DNA of 64,000 nt from Roseburia sp. (GTDB taxonomy: Bacteria > Bacillota > Clostridia > Lachnospirales > Lachnospiraceae), in contig JALEKJ010000040.1 in the NCBI GenBank assembly GCA_022771695.1, positions 57,209 to 121,208 on the forward strand. Direction: 5' to 3'. The position numbers and the translations under genes were made by a program. Under the pieces are notes generated by a model. It did not search any database, had not been told where the DNA came from, and saw only the letters and a program-made list of their open reading frames with translations. Positions 51,284-59,697 of the stretch are shown one piece after another (position 1 is the first letter of the stretch; each line of letters starts with the position of its first letter).

Positions 51284-51291
51284 TTATAAAA

Positions 51292-52692
51292 TTACATCTT
51301 TGCAATAAGGGCTGCAATCTCTTCCGGCGTCATCAGTTTATGCGGATCAGAGAGATCCGGCATAGCGGTATCTTCTTCCGCTGCCGACACTGATTCTTCC
51401 ACTACCGGCTCTTCTACTACTTCTTCTGCTATCGTTTCTTCCGCTACCGGCTCTTCGTCCGCTGATAATTCCATGCCTATATTCATGTCTGCCGGTATCG
51501 CTGGTTCTCCAAGATTCAAATCCTCGCTAAGACCGAGGTCTATGTCCTCTCCAAGATTCAAATCTGTTCCTAGGTTTATGTCTTCTCCAAGATTTAAATC
51601 TGTTCCTAGGTTTATGTCTTCTCCAAGATTTAAATCTGACCCAAGATTCAAATCTGTTCCGATTCCAAGACTGTCATCTAATCCGGTTTCACCCAAGTCT
51701 AAATCGGCTATCGGTTCCGATTCTCCCAAATTGAAATCTAATGCTGGTTCTGATTCGCCTAGGTCTAAATCGGCTATCGGTTCCGATTCTCCCAAATCAA
51801 AATCTAGTGCTGGTTCTGATTCGCCTAAGTCTAAATCGGCTATCGGCTCCGATTCTCCCAAATCAAAATCTAGTGCTGGTTCTGATTCGCCCAAATCAAA
51901 ATCTAATGTTGGTTCTGATTCGCCTAAGTCTAAATCGGCTATCGGCTCCGATTCTCCCAAATCAAAATCTAGTGCTGGTTCTGATTCCCCTAGGTCTAAA
52001 TCGGCTATCGGCTCTATATCGCCTAATCCTAAATCAGCCACAGGCTGTGGCTGTACCGGCTGCGCCACCTGCATCGAGCTCATTGCCTGAAGAAGTTCAT
52101 TCTTGATAGACTCCTCCATCGCTCTCATATTAGATGCTATCTCCTCCTGTTGCTGCATCAGCGCTTTCATGGAATTGTTAATGATATCGCGCTGCTTATC
52201 CAAAAGATCGTTCTGATTGTTTCCGAGATTCTCCTCGAAATCAAAAATCTTTTCAAGAACCTTATCATTGGAATTCATCAGTGCATCCGTGTTCTCTTTA
52301 TTACGGCTTATGGTAACTTTTGCAATTGCCTTCTGCGCGGTAATAATATCTTCTGCAGGCTTTTTTGAATTTCCTTCTATCTCTTCCAACTGCTCAAACG
52401 CTTTTTTCAATAGAATGTAGGATGCCTTTCCGGACTTTGTGATTGCTTCGTACTGCTCTTCTGCGCGCATCTTATTGTTTTGAATTTCTTTCAAAATACC
52501 ATTTCCAAGAAAATATGCGCTTACCAGGAATAGTACTGTAACGATGATAAGTGCCGGATAATTTCCCGGCATATGAGTCATCACATATAATTCAACAATC
52601 AATAAAACTGCCATAGCCATAAGTGGTATAATTACTGTCTGCTTATTATTATCTTTTTTCTCCTGTGGTGTGATTGAGTCATTCTTATCCAT
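51292..52692 (-). CDS. Membrane protein with tandem acidic repeats and a FliM-like C-terminal motif
   Basis: The 466-residue protein has two N-terminal membrane segments (about residues 18-66) and a coiled-coil region (about 70-210). Next come repeats of an 11-residue unit (DLGESEPIADL and DLGESEPALDF, about 220-330) and a shorter NLGTDL/NLGEDI array (about 335-400). An acidic stretch follows, ending in LMTPEEIAALIAKM. That end resembles the CheY-binding motif of FliM/FliN (LSQ-EIDALL). I do not recognise the whole protein. The repeats vary in DNA at wobble positions and could change copy number by slippage. Confidence 0.75.
   Translation of the reverse strand: MDKNDSITPQEKKDNNKQTVIIPLMAMAVLLIVELYVMTHMPGNYPALIIVTVLFLVSAYFLGNGILKEIQNNKMRAEEQYEAITKSGKASYILLKKAFEQLEEIEGNSKKPAEDIITAQKAIAKVTISRNKENTDALMNSNDKVLEKIFDFEENLGNNQNDLLDKQRDIINNSMKALMQQQEEIASNMRAMEESIKNELLQAMSSMQVAQPVQPQPVADLGLGDIEPIADLDLGESEPALDFDLGESEPIADLDLGESEPTLDFDLGESEPALDFDLGESEPIADLDLGESEPALDFDLGESEPIADLDLGESEPALDFNLGESEPIADLDLGETGLDDSLGIGTDLNLGSDLNLGEDINLGTDLNLGEDINLGTDLNLGEDIDLGLSEDLNLGEPAIPADMNIGMELSADEEPVAEETIAEEVVEEPVVEESVSAAEEDTAMPDLSDPHKLMTPEEIAALIAKM
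51540..52010 (-). repeat. Tandem coding repeats in the membrane protein
   Basis: Units of 33 bp occur in two alternating forms (51700-52010), and units of about 36 bp built on CTTCTCCAAGATTTAAATCTG-like DNA occur at 51540-51660. All keep the reading frame. Confidence 0.85.
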
Positions 52693-52887
52693 ACTCGTAC
52701 CCCCTGTGCACTATTTTCTCTCGAATTAAAAATAAGGCATATATATATTTTATTTTATCACACAATCAGGAATTGTTAAATAAAAAATCTTTCTATTCCT
52801 TGTTCTTTTTCACGCCGGCTGTTATAATTTACTATTGCTTGTACTGGCTATTTCTTATTTTTTTATTATATAAAAAGAGGATTTATC

Positions 52888-54246
52888 ATGGGGTCAAATG
52901 TATCATCCAAAAAAACAAATGAAATCACGCAGGGCGTTATCTGGAAACAGCTTCTGTTATTTTTCTTTCCAATACTTTTGGGTTCTTTTTTTCAACAGCT
53001 ATACAATACAGTAGATGCCATTATTGTCGGTCGCTTTATCGGAAAAGCTGCTCTTGCCGCCGTAGGCGGATCTGCAGGCCTTATTATCAACCTGACTGTC
53101 GGCTTTTTCATGGGCTTGACTTCCGGTGCTTCCGTAATTGTTTCCCAATTTTTCGGGTCCGATAACAAAGAAAAAGTAAATGACAGTATCCATACGATTT
53201 ATGCTTTTTCTGTAATTGGAAGCATCTTCATCACCATTATTGGAATTATGGTTTCACCCGCCATCCTCTCTCTGATGAACACACCGGAAGAACTGATAAC
53301 AGATTCCATTCTTTATTTGCGGATTTATTTCGGGGGCATCTTTTTTGTGTTCATCTACAACACAGGTTCCGGTCTGCTCCGAGCACTCGGAGATTCCAAA
53401 CGACCTCTTTATTCCCTGGTTGTCTGTTGCTTTATCAATATCGTGCTCGACCTTGTACTGATTCTCATCTTTGATATGGGAATCGCCGGTGCTGCAGTTG
53501 CCACCGTTATTTCTCAGGCAATCAGTGCTCTTCTGGTTACTTGGTTTTTAATTCGTTCTGACCTTCTGTGTCAGTTTTCGCTTCGCAAAATCCGAATTCA
53601 CAGTGCAATGTTAAAATCCCAACTCGTTTTGGGCTTTCCGGCAGGATTACAGTATGCAATGTACAGCATTTCCAATATGATTATTCAGTCGGCACTCAAC
53701 AAGTTCGGAACGGATACGGCTGCTGCATGGGCCGCCTATGGAAAAATGGATGCTATCTACTGGATGATCAGCGGTGCGTTTGGTATTGCAATTACAACGT
53801 TTGTCGGACAAAACTATGGTGCAGGTAAGATAGATCGTGTCAAAAAAAGTATCCGTGTCTGTATCGGCATGGACCTGGCCGTTTCTGTCTTTATGGCAGT
53901 GTTCCTTGTTCTTCTGCGTGTTCCGCTCTTTCACATTTTTGTGAATGATGCCACTGTCGTCGAAATCGGTTCACAAATGTTACTGCTGCTGACTCCATTC
54001 TATTTCATATTCGTATTTACAGAAATACTCTCCGGAGCCCTCCGCGGTATGGGTGATGTCATGATTCCAATGTTCATCACCATCGGCGGCATCTGCGTAC
54101 TGCGAATTTTCTGGATTTTCTTTGTGGTTCCTTTCCACCCGACACTGACAATAACATTGCTCAATTATCTGATTTCCTGGATATTGACTTCGTCTTTATT
54201 CCTCATTTACTACCTGTATCGAATAAGAAAATATAAATCAGAATAA
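52888..54246 (+). CDS. MATE-family efflux transporter
   Basis: The 452-residue protein has twelve hydrophobic segments and the two-lobed MATE pattern: LLLFFFPILLGSFFQQLYNT, then VDAIIVGRFIGKAALAAVGG and the second-lobe GFPAGLQYAMYSISNMIIQ. It exports cationic drugs or metabolites in exchange for Na+ or H+. The start has AAGAGGA upstream. The stop codon adjoins repeat copy B. Confidence 0.94.
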   Translation: MGSNVSSKKTNEITQGVIWKQLLLFFFPILLGSFFQQLYNTVDAIIVGRFIGKAALAAVGGSAGLIINLTVGFFMGLTSGASVIVSQFFGSDNKEKVNDSIHTIYAFSVIGSIFITIIGIMVSPAILSLMNTPEELITDSILYLRIYFGGIFFVFIYNTGSGLLRALGDSKRPLYSLVVCCFINIVLDLVLILIFDMGIAGAAVATVISQAISALLVTWFLIRSDLLCQFSLRKIRIHSAMLKSQLVLGFPAGLQYAMYSISNMIIQSALNKFGTDTAAAWAAYGKMDAIYWMISGAFGIAITTFVGQNYGAGKIDRVKKSIRVCIGMDLAVSVFMAVFLVLLRVPLFHIFVNDATVVEIGSQMLLLLTPFYFIFVFTEILSGALRGMGDVMIPMFITIGGICVLRIFWIFFVVPFHPTLTITLLNYLISWILTSSLFLIYYLYRIRKYKSE

Positions 54247-54370
54247 AAGTGTGCTTTGCACACTTTCGCGCCCGAGCGGTATCGCCAAGCGATTATTTTC
54301 CTCTCCGCGAGGTGCGCATCCTGCACGGAGTGCTTTTATGCAATAGGAAGAAATTTCCTATTGCATAAAA
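54247..54370 (-). repeat. Structured intergenic repeat, copy B, downstream of tRNA-Arg
   Basis: This shares with 15805-15955 the GTGTGC-TTT-GCACAC/TCGCG block, the CGAGCGG block, the CTCCGC block with TGCGCATCC and a GGAG partner, and a terminal hairpin, here TATGCAATAGGAA with a perfect 13-bp complement (54338-54367). Like copy A it begins directly past the terminator of a minus-strand tRNA gene. Confidence 0.7.
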
Positions 54371-54405
54371 AAAGGATTACCAAACTCGTGTTGGTAATCC
54401 TTTTT
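54367..54405 (-). terminator. Terminator of tRNA-Arg
   Basis: Arms AAAAAGGATTACC and complement surround an 11-nt loop and are followed by a T-run on the minus strand, directly after the tRNA. Confidence 0.92.
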
Positions 54406-54407
54406 GA

Positions 54408-54481
54408 CGTTGCTGACTGGAGTCGAACCAGCGGCCTTCCGCTTAGGAGGCGGACGCTCTATCCTACTGAGCTACAGCAAC
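54408..54481 (-). tRNA. tRNA-Arg (CCT)
   Basis: The minus strand forms a 74-nt cloverleaf: acceptor GTTGCTG/CAGCAAC, D-arm TAGCTCAGTAGGATAGAGC, anticodon loop CTCCTAA (CCT, reads AGG) and T-arm CTGGTTCGACTCCAG. No CCA is encoded. An extended -10 (TGATAAAAT) lies about 50 bp upstream. Confidence 0.95.
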
Positions 54482-54581
54482 AAATTGCTATATGCACATT
54501 TGTCGCATACAGTCTTTTTATTTTATCATACTCTTTTCAAAAAAACCAGAGTCTGCAACAAAGATTTTCAATCCTTGCTGT

Positions 54582-55460
54582 CTAATCTGTATATCGAACA
54601 CTTCCCTGCATCCAGACATTCCCTTTAAATCTTCTTCCGATTTCCGGCTCTCCTATCAAGTCTTTTTCATTGATGCATACGCTAAAAGGAATGTCATTGC
54701 AAAGAATATCAAGACAGTAAACATTCTCTTCTGTCATATGATTTTGCAACAATGCAAAGTCTGTAATTTCTCCGAGAATTGCATATTGGTCGCTCTCGAT
54801 ACCGTGCGGCATAAAGTAAGAATCTACAATACTTAAAATGTCCTCATGTGTAATTCGTCTGGAAAGCAACGAATAAGTATCAATGTCCTCCAATGTCAAA
54901 TTTTCAAGTGCATCTTCATCCCCTTCACGCGCTGCTGCAATCAGGTGATTACGATCTGAGCTGCGTTCTTTCCTGGAATGAACTTTATTCTCTGCTTTAT
55001 TTACCGGTAAAAGTATCTTACCCTCTGTAGACAATGCACCTAGTATCACACCGTCTTCCAGGTTCATATATCCTTTGTTGTTTCTCACTGCCAGATAGTC
55101 AACGACATTCTGCAAATAGAAAATCAGCGTCACGCCGATTCTGACTTCGTCGCAGATTCCCGCATAGGATTCTTTTTCTGCGTGTTTCTCTATTTCTGCA
55201 GGCTCTCTGGTAGAAATCGTCTTTCCGCATAGGTATGGATAGTAATATTCAATCTCAAAGGTATCATCTTCCCTATAAATTCCACGAAGCGATATTCCAA
55301 AAAACTCTCCAAACTCCTTTGAAATCTCTGCAAATTCATTTCCCTCCGAATCCGTAGATATTTTTCGGACAGTCGGGGCTTTCAAAATCTGCTCGAATAA
55401 TTTTTCCAATTCTTCTTTTTTCAATTCAGAAAATCCGATGGATCTTAAAAATTTATGCAA
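54582..55460 (-). CDS. DUF3881 family protein
   Basis: The 292-residue protein matches the DUF3881 family of Lachnospiraceae: MHKFLRSIGFSELKKEELEK and GEFFGISLRGIYREDD-type segments, then HLIAAAREGDEDALENLTLE-DIDTYSLLSRRI. It is soluble, acidic and without signal peptide. No function is known. It is the last gene of a leftward series (parA, parB, DUF4446, HD-GYP, DUF3881) with small gaps. Confidence 0.85.
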   Translation of the reverse strand: MHKFLRSIGFSELKKEELEKLFEQILKAPTVRKISTDSEGNEFAEISKEFGEFFGISLRGIYREDDTFEIEYYYPYLCGKTISTREPAEIEKHAEKESYAGICDEVRIGVTLIFYLQNVVDYLAVRNNKGYMNLEDGVILGALSTEGKILLPVNKAENKVHSRKERSSDRNHLIAAAREGDEDALENLTLEDIDTYSLLSRRITHEDILSIVDSYFMPHGIESDQYAILGEITDFALLQNHMTEENVYCLDILCNDIPFSVCINEKDLIGEPEIGRRFKGNVWMQGSVRYTD

Positions 55461-55499
55461 TCTACTATCCTCCTTTCATATATTACTAATTGCTCTCTA

Positions 55500-56537
55500 T
55501 CAATTCTCCACCTGAAGAATCGATATCTTTTTGTTCTTATTTAATTCATATCTGATTTCTGTCAGCTTTTCTTCCTCATCCAACACACCAATAACAGGTC
55601 GAATCGAATTTTCTGTCTGAGAGATAACGATTCCTAGTTCTCCTGAAGTAAGACGTACTTTTGCACCAACCGGATAACGTCCCACCAGCTTTACAATAAC
55701 CTTTACGATTTTGCGTTCAAAAAGGACGTCTGCCGTTTCCATCAAATATTCAAGCGCCTCTTGGATTCCGACTCGTTTACATTCCATACCGGAAATCGCG
55801 CAGTCAAACGCATCACATGCCTGCAGAATATTGCATTCTAATTCTCTGCTCTTTTGCTTTAACGGAAATCCGGAACCATCTCTTCTCTCGTGATGAGAAA
55901 GAATCATTTTTTTAGCATTCGTACCAATCCAATCTTCTCCCTCTAATGCAGAGTATGCTTGGATTGTGTGTTTCTTATATTCAAATATCTCGGAGGAAGG
56001 ACAACTCTCCATATCCTGATTTATATACGGAACCGTAATGTATCGCAGTCCTAAATCATGTAACAGGCATCCCAACGCAATCTCTCTAAGAGATTCTTCT
56101 TCTATTTTTAATTTTCTCGCCACCATCACCGCAAGCATCGTAACCATAATGGTATGCTCGTAAAGATTTCCGTTGCGCTCTTCCACATCAATGACAAGAT
56201 TCTCATCCACTTGCATAAGATCCGCAACTATCTCTTCTGATAATGGCTTTAGTTTCTCCAAGGAGTTCTTCTCTTGGTAAATATGATTTTCCAGTATCTT
56301 TTGTACTCTTTTTATGTACTCATCTGTTTTTTCTTTACTGATAATCCGATGGGGCTTCTCCTCCGATGCAAAAGGGTCTTCAATACAAACTGCATCAATT
56401 CCAAGAAACGATAACAAATCCAAATACTCTGATTTTAATATCGTGCCATTAGGTATCAAAGTCTCTTTTTCTTCGGTAATAACCGGTTCCGCTAACCTCT
56501 CCCCGCCCTTCAGTGTGTTTACCAGGCGTATTCTCAT
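55500..56537 (-). CDS. HD-GYP domain protein, predicted c-di-GMP phosphodiesterase
   Basis: The 345-residue protein has an HD-GYP domain at about residues 125-270: YEHTIMVTMLAV, LLHDLGLRYI (HD), KKHTIQAYSAL and HHERRDGSGFP, the GYP equivalent. The metal ligands are present, so c-di-GMP hydrolysis is plausible. A KOW-like C-terminal segment (YPVGAKVRLTSGELGIVISQ) is typical of such proteins. It lies 3 bp after the DUF4446 gene. Confidence 0.9.
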   Translation of the reverse strand: MRIRLVNTLKGGERLAEPVITEEKETLIPNGTILKSEYLDLLSFLGIDAVCIEDPFASEEKPHRIISKEKTDEYIKRVQKILENHIYQEKNSLEKLKPLSEEIVADLMQVDENLVIDVEERNGNLYEHTIMVTMLAVMVARKLKIEEESLREIALGCLLHDLGLRYITVPYINQDMESCPSSEIFEYKKHTIQAYSALEGEDWIGTNAKKMILSHHERRDGSGFPLKQKSRELECNILQACDAFDCAISGMECKRVGIQEALEYLMETADVLFERKIVKVIVKLVGRYPVGAKVRLTSGELGIVISQTENSIRPVIGVLDEEEKLTEIRYELNKNKKISILQVEN

Positions 56538-56540
56538 ACT

Positions 56541-57038
56541 TTACTCCGCTTTTCCCATAGCTCTGTTTAATGCTTTTTGTTCTTCTTCTGACAATACAAT
56601 GATGGAATTTCCATCTACGATTTCTTTGATATAAGTATAACATCCTTCTCTTGTATGCATAGCATTGATAATAAATCCGTTATTTCTCTTATCTAACATC
56701 GCAAGAGAAAAACTGAGTTTTCCACCCATTTCGTTAAACGCATCATACTTAATGAGACCCATCTTCTGATATGTAATCTGCATATTCGTAAAAAGCTCTT
56801 TGATGTTTTTCTTATTTTCATCATTTGACTCAATCAGAGCATCCACCTGATTTAATCTCTTGATTAGTGTATCTTCTAAATTCTTTGCCCCTTTACCACT
56901 CATAAAGACCTTATAGCCTTTTTTTAGTTTTCTCATCTGAACAATATTCACAATGGTAAGAATCAGAAGAATCAGTACTATGACTGCCAATCCTATGATA
57001 ATATAATCGGAATCAATCCCTAAATATTCTGATATCAT
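56541..57038 (-). CDS. DUF4446 family membrane protein
   Basis: The 165-residue protein has one N-terminal membrane helix (YIIIGLAVIVLILLILTIVN), then a coiled-coil stretch and the DUF4446 core (YQKMGLIKYDAFNEMGGKLS; SFSLAMLDKRNNGFIINAMH). The gene follows parB in many Clostridia, but its role is not established. Confidence 0.9.
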   Translation of the reverse strand: MISEYLGIDSDYIIIGLAVIVLILLILTIVNIVQMRKLKKGYKVFMSGKGAKNLEDTLIKRLNQVDALIESNDENKKNIKELFTNMQITYQKMGLIKYDAFNEMGGKLSFSLAMLDKRNNGFIINAMHTREGCYTYIKEIVDGNSIIVLSEEEQKALNRAMGKAE

Positions 57039-57070
57039 AATCTGCCTTTCTTATTTATAGAACATGTGTT

Positions 57071-57991
57071 CTATTTGTTGATTGTACGTAATAAATCAAT
57101 AATGCGATCCAATTCATCCATGGAATAGTATTCAATCTCGATTTTTCCTTTTTTCTCATCCTTCTGATTGATAGCCACTTTGGTTCCAAGAATTGCTTTC
57201 ATCTTCTCTTCTAAATCATGGAAAATTGCTTCCATCTTTGGATCAATTTTTGCTCCCTCTTTTACTGTTGGGTTATCTTTCTCTTGCTGAATTTTCTTAA
57301 CCAGCTTCTCTGTTTCACGTACACTCAATTTTTCATCAAAAATCTTCTGAGCTGTCATGTACTGTTTTTCTGAATCATCAATTCCAAGAAGCGCTCTTGC
57401 ATGACCGGTTGTAATCATATCATCGATTACCATCTGCTGCACTTTTTCATTCAGTTTGAGAAGACGCATAGAATTGGTGACCGCTGTTCTACTTTTTGAT
57501 ACGCGCTCTGCCACTTCATCCTGCTTCAAGTTAAACTCTGTCAAAAGTCTCTTATATGCAAAGGCTTCTTCAATCGGGTTAAGATTCTCTCGCTGAATAT
57601 TCTCAATTAATGCAATTTCTACTACTTCCTGATCTGTCAGGTCTTTGATAATTACCGGAACTTCTTTGAGACCTGCTAACTTTGCTGCACGCCATCTACG
57701 CTCACCGGCAATAATTTCATAATAATCCTTCTTATCCTGTACCAGCAATGGCTGTAACACACCAAACTGTTTGATGGATTCTGACAGTTCCTGTAAAGCA
57801 TCCTCATCAAAATTCTTTCTTGGCTGTTCACGGTTTGGTTCAACCCTATTAATATTTACCAGAACACCTTCTACTACTTTTTCATTTTTTGTACCCGCCT
57901 CTGCTTTTGCAGATTCCGCCGGCTTACTTACCTTGTTTGGAATAAGAGAATCAATTCCCTTTCCTAAACCACCTTTTTTTGCAGCTGCCAT
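57071..57991 (-). CDS. parB: Chromosome-partitioning protein ParB (Spo0J)
   Basis: The 306-residue protein has the ParB CTPase domain (NREQPRKNFDEDALQELSES; IIAGERRWRAAKLAGL, about residues 115-130), the KorB-like helix-turn-helix (QDEVAERVSKSRTAVTNSMR) and a C-terminal dimerisation domain. It loads at parS, spreads as a CTP clamp and recruits condensin. It lies 2 bp after parA. Two perfect parS sites lie upstream. Confidence 0.97.
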   Translation of the reverse strand: MAAAKKGGLGKGIDSLIPNKVSKPAESAKAEAGTKNEKVVEGVLVNINRVEPNREQPRKNFDEDALQELSESIKQFGVLQPLLVQDKKDYYEIIAGERRWRAAKLAGLKEVPVIIKDLTDQEVVEIALIENIQRENLNPIEEAFAYKRLLTEFNLKQDEVAERVSKSRTAVTNSMRLLKLNEKVQQMVIDDMITTGHARALLGIDDSEKQYMTAQKIFDEKLSVRETEKLVKKIQQEKDNPTVKEGAKIDPKMEAIFHDLEEKMKAILGTKVAINQKDEKKGKIEIEYYSMDELDRIIDLLRTINK

Positions 57992-57993
57992 AT

Positions 57994-58761
57994 TTAGACA
58001 CCCTTCCTTTCCATAACTTCCTTTGCTAATAACCGATAACTTTCTGTTCCTGCAGATTTCGAATCGTACATATTGATTGGCAGTCCGTGGGAAGGAGCTT
58101 CCGCTAAACGAATATTTCTTGGAATCAAAGTTTCATATATCTTTGCATCCAAATTCTCTTTCACATTCTCTACTACCTGATTAGAAAGATTTGTTCTTAC
58201 ATCATACATAGTAAACACGACTCCGTCGATTACCAAATCCGGATTCAGTCTTTGCTGAACAAGATCGATTGTATGTATTAACTGGCTCAATCCTTCCAAA
58301 GCATAATACTCACATTGGATTGGAACTAAAACAGAATCAGCAGTTGTCATTGCATTGATAGTCAGCATGTTTAAGGATGGTGGACAATCAATGATGATAA
58401 AATCATAATCGTCTCTAATATAATCTACGGCATTTTTTAAAATATATTCCTTCTCGTTAATACCTAACAACTCAATCTCTGCTCCGGCAAGATTTACGTT
58501 AGAAGGGATAATCTTCATTCCTTCAACAACAGTATCTGTCATACTCTCTTTGATGGAACATTCATCAAGCATCAACTCGTAAACTGTATTTTCTAATTCG
58601 TTTTTATCTACACCTAATCCACTTGTCATATTTCCCTGTGGGTCTAAGTCAATCGTTAATACTTTCTTTCCCGCCTCTGCAAGACAAGCTGATAAATTAA
58701 TAGAAGTGGTCGTCTTACCGACTCCACCTTTCTGGTTTGCAATAGCTATAATTCTACTCAT
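57994..58761 (-). CDS. parA: Chromosome-partitioning ATPase ParA (Soj)
   Basis: The 255-residue protein is a Walker-type ParA: deviant Walker A KGGVGKTTTSINL (residues 10-22), A' motif IDLDPQGN, and Walker B FIIIDCPPSLNML. It binds DNA when ATP-bound and is released by ParB, driving segregation and influencing DnaA. It begins the parAB transcript. A palindrome lies around its likely -10 box. Confidence 0.97.
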   Translation of the reverse strand: MSRIIAIANQKGGVGKTTTSINLSACLAEAGKKVLTIDLDPQGNMTSGLGVDKNELENTVYELMLDECSIKESMTDTVVEGMKIIPSNVNLAGAEIELLGINEKEYILKNAVDYIRDDYDFIIIDCPPSLNMLTINAMTTADSVLVPIQCEYYALEGLSQLIHTIDLVQQRLNPDLVIDGVVFTMYDVRTNLSNQVVENVKENLDAKIYETLIPRNIRLAEAPSHGLPINMYDSKSAGTESYRLLAKEVMERKGV

Positions 58762-58828
58762 TACTTTACCTCATTTTCGTAATTTATTTTTCAAAAACAC
58801 CATCAGGCATTCTTATTGCGTGCCTACC

Positions 58829-58857
58829 ATGACATTATATCACTTATAATGTGTCAT
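58829..58857. promoter_or_regulatory. Palindrome around the probable parA -10 box
   Basis: ATGACATTATA (58829-58839) and an inverted copy with a 2-nt insertion (58845-58857) surround a TATAAT on the minus strand. The -35 is weak, so the promoter call is tentative. Confidence 0.45.
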
Positions 58858-58900
58858 TTCCAGTGTAAGAAATCCCTATTTTTCACTGTTTTACATCCAA

Positions 58901-58916
58901 TGTTTCACGTGAAACA
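58901..58916. promoter_or_regulatory. parS site 1
   Basis: TGTTTCACGTGAAACA is a perfect 16-bp match to the bacterial parS consensus, 140 bp upstream of parA. Confidence 0.95.
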
Positions 58917-58994
58917 TTTTTCTTTCTTTTCAAATTCTAGTATTTTATTATTTTTTGTCATACAAAATCTTGTAGATTTTTCCGTGAAACAAAA

Positions 58995-59032
58995 TTCCCG
59001 GATGAATGTTTCACGTGAAACATTACCGGGAA
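58995..59032 (-). terminator. parS site 2 embedded in a terminator palindrome
   Basis: A second perfect TGTTTCACGTGAAACA (59007-59022) is enclosed by TTCCCGG and CCGGGAA, giving a 38-bp imperfect palindrome. On the minus strand it is followed by TTTTG and lies 22 bp past the response-regulator stop, so it can also end that transcript. Confidence 0.85.
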
Positions 59033-59053
59033 CTTTGCTGATAAATCAGTCTT

Positions 59054-59695
59054 TTAGATATTAATCAGATTGTTTCGAATAGCAAAAACTGCTGCCTGTG
59101 TACGATCTTTTACATCTATTTTCTTAAAAATATTAGATACATGGTTTTTTACTGTACGCTCACTGATATCCAATTCCTCTGCAACCTGTCGATTAAGTTT
59201 ACCGATTGATAACAGTTTCAAAACCTGTAACTCACGCTTTGTAAGTTTCTCAAGCTTTTCATTATCCTTATTACGGTCAATCATTTTTGCATTTAATACA
59301 GGTATCAAACTCGGTTGAATGTAATCTTCTCCATTTACTACAGAAAGGATTGCTTTCTTTAACTCTGCTGATTCAGAATCTTTCAAGAGATAACCGTTCA
59401 CGCCGATATCTACTGCTTTTAATAAATACTCAACCTCATTATGAACGGTAAGAACTAATACTTTGGTTTTCCATTTTAATTCTTTCATTTTCTGGAGAAC
59501 TTCCAAACCATTCATTTTCGGCATATTGATATCCAATAATAAAATATCAGGATTTGCATTCTTTAATTTCTCAATACACTCTTCTCCGTCACATGCTTCC
59601 TCAATTACTTCAAATTCTCCCTCCAACTCTAATAACTGCTTTAATCCTTCGCGAATCATAGAATGATCATCTGCAATCATTACTTTTACTGCCAT
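59054..59695 (-). CDS. NarL/DegU-type response regulator
   Basis: The 213-residue protein has a REC domain (ADDHSMIREGLKQLL; phospho-acceptor in ILLLDINMPKMNG; K of VLVLTVHNEVEY region) and a LuxR-type helix-turn-helix (LTKRELQVLKLLSIGKLNRQ then VAEELDISERTVKNHVSNIF). It is closest in layout to DegU. It lies 2 bp after the kinase gene, its certain partner. The regulon is unknown. Confidence 0.93.
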   Translation of the reverse strand: MAVKVMIADDHSMIREGLKQLLELEGEFEVIEEACDGEECIEKLKNANPDILLLDINMPKMNGLEVLQKMKELKWKTKVLVLTVHNEVEYLLKAVDIGVNGYLLKDSESAELKKAILSVVNGEDYIQPSLIPVLNAKMIDRNKDNEKLEKLTKRELQVLKLLSIGKLNRQVAEELDISERTVKNHVSNIFKKIDVKDRTQAAVFAIRNNLINI

Positions 59696-59697
59696 AG

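Noticed and set aside
51540..52010. Regular repeats resembling a CRISPR array
   Set aside because: They are in-frame coding repeats of a membrane protein, contiguous without unique spacers, and no cas genes are near.
51473..52090. A 205-codon open frame antisense to the repeat protein
   Set aside because: It is Ser/Lys/Pro-rich low-complexity sequence forced by the repeats on the other strand, without a ribosome-binding site.
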